Below are positions 30,146 to 33,898 of a stretch of 33,898 nt of DNA, in pieces (the stretch's first letter is position 1; each line of letters starts with the position of its first letter). The DNA is from an uncultured delta proteobacterium. Lineage in GTDB: Bacteria; Myxococcota_A; Polyangia; Polyangiales; Polyangiaceae. Under the pieces are notes generated by a model that worked only from the letters and a program-made list of their open reading frames with translations, did not search any database and was not told the DNA's origin. Location: NCBI GenBank assembly GCA_903906315.1, contig CAIVJW010000150.1, positions 1-33,898 of the forward strand, read 5' to 3'. Both the position numbers and the translations under genes were made by a program.

Positions 30146-30190
30146 CGGGAACGCGGTGGAGGTGGATTCGGGCTTGTTTCGCCTACGCGC
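30143..30190 (+). repeat. Repeat block A (inverted copy at 33091-33138)
   Basis: A 48-bp block ending ggattcgggcttgtttcgcc tacgcgc. Positions 30158-30190 match the reverse complement of 33091-33123 exactly over 33 bp, and the rest matches with two or three differences. It sits immediately after the transposase remnant and may be the shared end or boundary of the IS copies on both sides. Confidence 0.75.
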
Positions 30191-30194
30191 ACGC

Positions 30195-30270
30195 GTGGGG
30201 GTAAGGGGGCAGTGTGCTCGTCGAACTGCGCTCCACGTGTTCTGGCACCTTCGACCGTCGCCAGGCACGC
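30195..30270 (+). repeat. Repeat block B (inverted copy at 33790-33863)
   Basis: This 76-bp block starts tgggggtaagggggcagtg and ends cgaccgtcgccaggcacgc. Its reverse complement is found with nearly 90 percent identity by eye near the right edge of the window. A and B are adjacent here but about 650 bp apart on the right, with the transposase C-terminal piece between them. Confidence 0.75.
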
Positions 30271-30290
30271 TCTGCACGACTCGAACTGTA

Positions 30291-30342
30291 CGGAGTCCAC
30301 GAAGTGGACGGAGTACACTGAGAGCCACGGAGCGCAGCGGAG
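30291..30342 (+). repeat. Short cggag-phased repeats with a gtccac/gtggac hairpin
   Basis: cggag occurs at 30291, 30309, 30328 and 30338. GTCCAC (30295-30300), GAA, GTGGAC (30304-30309) makes a tight hairpin. It resembles the short cggag-type repeats scattered in non-coding DNA of large soil bacteria. Function unknown. Confidence 0.45.
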
Positions 30343-30412
30343 TGCACGCTGTCCACGCGCGCGTCGTGCTCGCAGAGCGTCGAAGGTCGCGGAAACGTGG
30401 GGGAGAAACGAG

Positions 30413-30444
30413 AGCGGCCCCGGAGATCGCTCTCCGAGGCCGCT
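30413..30444 (+). terminator. Strong hairpin, possible terminator
   Basis: agcggcc-c-cggaga / tctccg-a-ggccgct forms a 13-bp stem with one internal mismatch and a 4-nt loop (30427-30430). It is followed by gttgaaaa rather than a T run on the plus strand. It could end minus-strand transcription from the gene pair or be a structural element of the island. Confidence 0.5.
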
Positions 30445-30454
30445 GTTGAAAAGT

Positions 30455-30480
30455 GCGGGGTCGCGTTTCCGGGACCCCGC
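30455..30480 (+). terminator. Second hairpin with 8-bp perfect stem
   Basis: gcggggtc (30455-30462) pairs with gaccccgc (30473-30480), followed by ttgatt. It lies about 70 nt beyond the stop of the minus-strand winged-helix gene and is in tandem with the hairpin at 30413-30444. Confidence 0.45.
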
Positions 30481-30550
30481 TTGATTGGCTCAAGAACTGT
30501 CTGCCTTGCGTCGCGCTATCAACACGCATAACCCACCGAATTCGTTGCGT

Positions 30551-31267
30551 TCACTCTGTTGACCGGCGGGTCAGCGCCTGCGGCGCGTTCGGTCCCGCCG
30601 CCCGCAGGAGCCGGTAGTCCTGCGCCGCCTGCCACGCGGTCGCGAACGAGCACGAGGCCTTCCGCGCGATGTCGGCGATGGACAGGTCGGGCCCGTGCTC
30701 GAGCGCGGTCCACACGTCGGCGCGAAACGACGGGCCCATCAGCACTCGGTTTCGGTAGCCCGCGTGGCGTCGCACGAGGACCTCCGGCGAGAGCACGTCC
30801 TCGTGGCGATCGCGGAGGGTGCCCTTGGGCACGCGCAGCTTCGACCCGGTGAAGCGCTCATCCTCGCCGCGTCGTTTGACCTGGAACTCGGTCCCCGTCG
30901 GCAAGAGCTCGATCGGCGCTCCTTCGTAGGCCCCTGCGAGCCGGGCGAGACGCCGATCCTTCTCGAGCCAAGTCGCGACGGCTGCCCAGTAGGCCCGGAC
31001 GCGCTCGGACGGATGGGCGCCCACGAGGCGCACGAGCCGGTCGGCGTTCACGTGCGTGTGATGCACGCCGAGCCAGGTGGTCAGCACGGCGAGCACGCGG
31101 AGATCACCGTCGTCCATGCCGAGGACGGAGGCGTGCAAGAGCGTGCTCTCGATCTCCGCGTCGGCCTCTGCCTTCGCGGCGAAGTTCATCCCGATGCCCA
31201 CCATGCGCGCTGTCAGATCGCCCGGCGCGGGCGTCGGCTCGGGGGAGGTCGCGCGGCTAAACGCCAT
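30551..31267 (-). CDS. Winged-helix protein, partner of a nucleotidyltransferase
   Basis: A 238-residue protein. The helical N-terminal two thirds ('DGDLRVLAVLTTWLGVHHTH', 'VNADRLVRLVGAHPSERVRA', 'YWAAVATWLEKDRRLARLAG') is followed by a beta stretch ('TEFQVKRRGEDERFTGSKLR') and a C-terminal helix-turn-helix: 'LSIADIARKASCSFATAWQA'. The HTH suggests DNA binding. ATG 31267 overlaps the end of the nucleotidyltransferase by 11 nt, so the two are translationally coupled. The layout (nucleotidyltransferase first, HTH protein second) is that of a toxin-antitoxin or abortive-infection module, with this protein the candidate antitoxin/repressor. I recall similar genes of unknown function in other proteobacteria. 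An upstream extension to 32326 on this strand is only shadow of the recombinase. Confidence 0.75.
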   Translation of the reverse strand: MAFSRATSPEPTPAPGDLTARMVGIGMNFAAKAEADAEIESTLLHASVLGMDDGDLRVLAVLTTWLGVHHTHVNADRLVRLVGAHPSERVRAYWAAVATWLEKDRRLARLAGAYEGAPIELLPTGTEFQVKRRGEDERFTGSKLRVPKGTLRDRHEDVLSPEVLVRRHAGYRNRVLMGPSFRADVWTALEHGPDLSIADIARKASCSFATAWQAAQDYRLLRAAGPNAPQALTRRSTE

Positions 31268-31796
31268 GACCGAGCCTCCGCGCGAGGTCGTCGATCGTCG
31301 CTCGCACATGCGCAGGCCACAGCTCGTTTCCGTCCTGCAGCTCGAGCCACGGCATGCACTCGGCAAGCTCCTCCGCGGTCGGCGCGAGCGCGATGCAGTC
31401 GGGCCGATCGGTGCCGCGATCACGGAGCGCGAACAGCTTGCTCTTGAGCAAGTCGAACCTCCCGAGCGTGCCGAGCACGAGGGCTTGCCCTTCGAAGATG
31501 CGCTGCACACGCTCGCGCCACCCAGCGGGCAGAACCTTGCCGAGCTGCATCGGACCGTTGTTGAGCCAGTCGTCCTGCAGGTCGACGCCGGCCTGGCGCT
31601 GCGCCTTCGCGAAGTCGCGCGCAGCCGAGGCGATCGCCCGCGGTAGCTCAGGCACCAGGATGTCGAAGTCGCGCGTCGGCCGCTGGATGACGCCCATGAG
31701 CCCGAGCGCCGAGCCACCGATGACGACGCCCTCGAAGCGCAGGCCGAGCCCGAGCAGGTGGCGGTCGAAGGCTTCGATGGTCGGGCGGGGCAGCAT
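31257..31796 (-). CDS. Nucleotidyltransferase-fold protein (DUF6036-like), candidate toxin
   Basis: A 179-residue minimal nucleotidyltransferase. The core is 'VVIGGSALGLMGVIQRPTRD' with 'FDILV' next: GGS at residues 27-29, then Asp43 and Asp45 as metal ligands in a DxD arrangement. A third acidic position is probably further on ('LGRFDLLKSKLFALRDR'). The tail holds 'DRPDCIALAPTAEELAECMP'. This is the pattern of DUF6036/AbiEii-type nucleotidyltransferases, some of which are toxins that modify tRNA or other targets. The catalytic residues look intact. The start at ATG 31794-31796 lies 15 nt from a perfect 19-nt palindrome. It is divergent from the serine recombinase, and both lie within an IS-flanked island. 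Confidence 0.8.
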   Translation of the reverse strand: MLPRPTIEAFDRHLLGLGLRFEGVVIGGSALGLMGVIQRPTRDFDILVPELPRAIASAARDFAKAQRQAGVDLQDDWLNNGPMQLGKVLPAGWRERVQRIFEGQALVLGTLGRFDLLKSKLFALRDRGTDRPDCIALAPTAEELAECMPWLELQDGNELWPAHVRATIDDLARRLGHGV

Positions 31797-31811
31797 GGGT
31801 TTCTCGATCGA

Positions 31812-31830
31812 GTATCGGATAATCCGATAC
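31812..31830. promoter_or_regulatory. Perfect 19-nt palindrome, probable operator
   Basis: GTATCGGATAATCCGATAC has two 9-nt arms around a single central base and is much more AT-rich than its surroundings. It lies 15 nt before the nucleotidyltransferase ATG and about 130 nt before the recombinase start on the other strand. It is the expected position for autoregulation of the gene pair by the winged-helix protein. Confidence 0.7.
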
Positions 31831-31960
31831 CAATCTGCGCCAGGCCGAGCCTTTCGTCAAGCGGCTGTCCCACCCGGCGGCCCGGAGCCGCGTTCACCCC
31901 ACCCATGAGCCTCGCTGTCGAACGTGCCCCGACCCCAAGCCCGGCGGTATCTTCACGGTC

Positions 31961-33100
31961 TTGGACGCCGAGCCCGACGACCTGCCGCGCATCCGCTGCG
32001 CCGTGTACACGCGCCAGTCGGTGGCGCGCGCCGGCGACGATCCTGCCCTCGCGTCCTGCGCCGTGCAGCGCACCCTGTGTGCCGAGTTCATCCGCTCGAT
32101 GGCCTGGAGGGGCTGGTACCCGATCGGCGAGCGCTTCGACGACGTGGGCTACAGCGGCGCGACCATCGAGCGCCCCGGCCTGGGGAAGCTCATCGCGCGC
32201 ATCCAGGACGGCGACCTCCAGCGCGTCATCGTCTACCGGCTCGACCGCCTCACGCGGAAGCTCACCGATTGGGCGTTGCTCGTGCGGGTGCTCGAGCGCT
32301 TCAACGTGGGCCTTACGGTCGTGCACGGCGCCATCGACGCCGAGGCCGGCTCGCTCGCGCGGCTACAGCTCAACCTGCTCGCGACCTTCGCCGAGCTGGA
32401 GCGCGACATGATCGGCGCGCGCCTGGCCGACGCCCGCGCCACGAAGAAAGCCCGCGGAGAACGCGCCGCAGGTCGCGTGCCTCCTGGCTACGCCGCGGAC
32501 CCGAAGACGAAGCCGCTCGTCATCGTCGAGTCGGAGGCGGCCGTCGTGCGCTGGTTCTTCACGGAGGCCGGGAGCGGCAAGTCGACCGCCGAGCTTGTCG
32601 CGCGAGCGAACGCTCTCCGGCTCATCGCGAAGAACGGCAAGCGGGGCGAGTGGTCAGCGCGCTCCGTTCTGCGCGTCCTACAGAACCCCGTGTACGCCGG
32701 TCGTCGCCCCGATGGCGCGGCCGTAGTGCACACCGCGATCTTGCCTGTGGACCTCTACGAGCGCGTGCAGGCAGCGATCGTCGCGCGCAAGACGAGAGCC
32801 ACCACGACGCGATCGAAGGTCGACGAGCGCGACGATCCTTCCCTCCTTCGCGGCCTGCCGGGCTGCGAAGGGTGCGGCCGCACGATGACGACCTCGATGA
32901 GCACCGCGCTCACCAAGAAGACCGCCCCGAAAGCGCCGCGCTACTACCGATGCCGCACAGACGGCTGCGACGGCGGTCAGATCGCGGCCACCGAAGTCGA
33001 GGACCTGGTTCTCGATGCGCTTCGACGGCCGCGGTGGAACTGGCCCGACTCGGCGAAGCAGCGCCTCGCGCAGCTCGCCTCGACGTGGGAGCGCGTAGGC
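31961..33100 (+). CDS. Serine recombinase with C-terminus truncated at IS sequence
   Basis: A site-specific serine recombinase of the large type. Resolvase domain: 'CAVYTRQSVARAG' with nucleophile Ser20, 'DVGYSGATIERPGLGKLIAR', 'VIVYRLDRLTRKLTD' and 'NLLATFAELERDMIGARLAD'. Recombinase domain: 'VRWFFTEAGSGKSTAELVAR' and 'WSARSVLRVLQNPVYAGRRP'. Zinc ribbon: 'LPGCEGCGRTM' and 'YYRCRTDGCDGG'. The conserved part ends near 33090 ('AKQRLAQLASTWERVGET'). The open frame then runs another 440 nt through repeat A' and antisense to the transposase fragment, to a stop at 33535. The native C-terminus is probably replaced. No ATG or GTG fits the N-terminus; TTG 31961 is the available start and lacks a ribosome binding site. 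Confidence 0.75.
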
Positions 33101-33138
33101 GAAACAAGCCCGAATCCACCTCCCGCGCGTTCCCGCCC
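33091..33138 (-). repeat. Repeat block A' (inverted copy of 30143-30190)
   Basis: The reverse complement of this block gives the same ggattcgggcttgtttcgcc tacgcgc end as block A. It begins exactly where the recombinase homology fades, and its minus-strand reading 'GGNAREVDSGLFRLRA' parallels 'GGNAVEVDSGLFRLRA' from copy A. Confidence 0.75.
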
Positions 33139-33300
33139 GAACCCCGGCAGTCGGCTCGACGAACCAGCCGTACGGCTTCCCGGCTCGTCGCCAGGGTCGT
33201 TCGCGCGATTGCCGGCCACGGTTCACGCGCGAGTCCCGGCGGGCGCGCGCACCTTCGCCCGCGGGCGCGCTCGCGTCGCCCGTGGTCCCGTCCCGTCCCG

Positions 33301-33640
33301 CTACGCCGCGTCGCCCGTCGCTTTGCGGCGCATCACCACGCTCTTCCAATACGGCGGCCCGCGGCTCGGCGAACGCTCGGGCACGTCCACGAGCTCGGCG
33401 ACGCCCGTTAGGAAGCGCCGGATGCTCGCGCGCTCGGTGACCATCGCGATCAGACGCATGCGGCCCTGGCACTTCGGGCACTCGAGCACGTCGATCGCGA
33501 AGGTTCTCTGCAGTAGCTCCGCCCACGGCCGGTAGCTGCTCGCGCCTCGGCCTCGCTTGGGATCGCATTCCGGCTCGGGCTTCGCGGGCACGGGCGGCTC
33601 CGGCGTTCGCGTCCGCGGGAGGCCACCCCATGTGGCCTCC
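33301..33640 (-). pseudogene. IS91-like transposase C-terminal remnant
   Basis: On the minus strand up to the stop at 33301 the reading is 'SSYRPWAELLQRTFAIDVLE', 'CPKCQGRMRLIAMVTERASI', 'RRFLTGVAELVDVPERSPSR', 'GPPYWKSVVMRRKATGDAA'. This is the conserved C-terminus of IS91/IS801-like transposases ('RPWa.LL.RTF.iDVl.CP.CgGRmrliA.vT...'), including its CxxC zinc pair. The catalytic middle with the HUH and Tyr residues is missing. The orientation is opposite to the N-terminal remnant at 29930-30145, so the two pieces are not simply one gene interrupted by an insertion. Confidence 0.7.
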
Positions 33641-33789
33641 CGCGGCCTGCGAACCGCGCGCGCCACGGGCTCGCGGGGGCGAGGACTCCCGCGGATTTCA
33701 CCGTGTCGAAGCGCGGGGGCGGGACGCTGGTCGCGAGGCGGCAGATGAGCGTCGATTTCGCATAGGCCGCACAGCGAGAGCGGCAATCG

Positions 33790-33863
33790 CGTGCCTGGCG
33801 ACGGTCGAGTGTGCCAGGACGCGCGGAGGGCAGTTCGACGAGCGCACTGCCCACTTGCCCCCA
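33790..33863 (-). repeat. Repeat block B' (inverted copy of 30195-30270)
   Basis: Starts cgtgcctggcgacggtcgag and ends cttgcccccat on the plus strand, matching block B in reverse complement with scattered differences. It lies at the window's right edge, upstream of the transposase remnant on the minus strand. Confidence 0.7.
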
Positions 33864-33898
33864 TGCGTCGTTCGTACTGGCGTGACGGTCATTCCATC

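Noticed and set aside
31268-32326. Upstream extension of the winged-helix gene on the minus strand
   Set aside because: It passes antisense through the recombinase and in another frame through the nucleotidyltransferase; ATG 31267 fits the coupling.
1-33898. tRNA, rRNA or riboswitch genes
   Set aside because: I looked for T-loop and acceptor-stem patterns and conserved rRNA blocks and saw none, but short RNAs could be missed without a covariance search.

Overview
The window is uniformly very GC-rich with strong G/C at third codon positions. It carries several traits typical of large-genome Myxococcota of the Polyangiales type: lipoproteins with long Gly/Ala/Thr linkers, a Cys-rich repeat plus von Willebrand A protein, two multi-PAS/GAF hybrid histidine kinases, Uma2-family genes and many decayed gene pieces. 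The lineage is an inference from gene style; no rRNA or tRNA is visible.

Region 1 (1-7949). The tail of a ComEA-like DNA-binding protein is followed by a carbamoyltransferase cassette. It has a small SxtJ-like membrane protein, a NodU/CmcH-type carbamoyltransferase, a DUF5989 (SxtK-like) mini membrane protein, a membrane-anchored SGNH hydrolase and a coupled hypothetical protein. The cassette is split by a PAS-rich hybrid kinase and by two gene remnants: a HAMP piece of a chemoreceptor and the tail of a DUF1801-like protein. A 42-bp minisatellite and a small basic protein follow.

Region 2 (8100-19420). A decayed AAA ATPase is followed by three Gly-rich lipoproteins (a propeller-like one, a VWA one and a PD40 one), an unrecognised Cys-cluster protein, a GAF/PAS hybrid kinase, a SCO1/SenC copper chaperone with a coupled membrane-anchored partner, and a protein with EF-hand-like loops.

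Region 3 (19420-25400) is accessory. It holds a WD40 gene broken at a run of six G, an orphan C-terminal fragment, and a MarR regulator divergent from a coupled NAD(P)-binding/SDR pair with an inverted-repeat operator between them. Two Uma2 genes follow, then an antisense Uma2 fragment and an Hsp70-like C-terminal fragment.

Region 4 (25400-29600) has a two-gene envelope module (a Pro-rich/TPR/beta-domain exported protein plus a 725-residue coiled-coil lipoprotein). A truncated beta-propeller lipoprotein faces it on the other strand.

Region 5 (29930-33898) is a mobile island. IS91-like transposase remnants lie on opposite strands at its two sides and two sequence blocks occur as inverted copies. 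Between them are a nucleotidyltransferase plus winged-helix gene pair with a perfect 19-nt palindrome at its start, and a divergent serine recombinase whose C-terminus runs into the IS sequence. The pair looks like a toxin-antitoxin or defence module and is the best candidate here for a little-described system.

A TAnnnT box recurs 6-9 nt before many start codons (316, 2432, 17000, 23226 and 24086 on +; 7572, 13756 and 21277 on -). This suggests leaderless mRNAs are common in this organism, and it helped in choosing starts.
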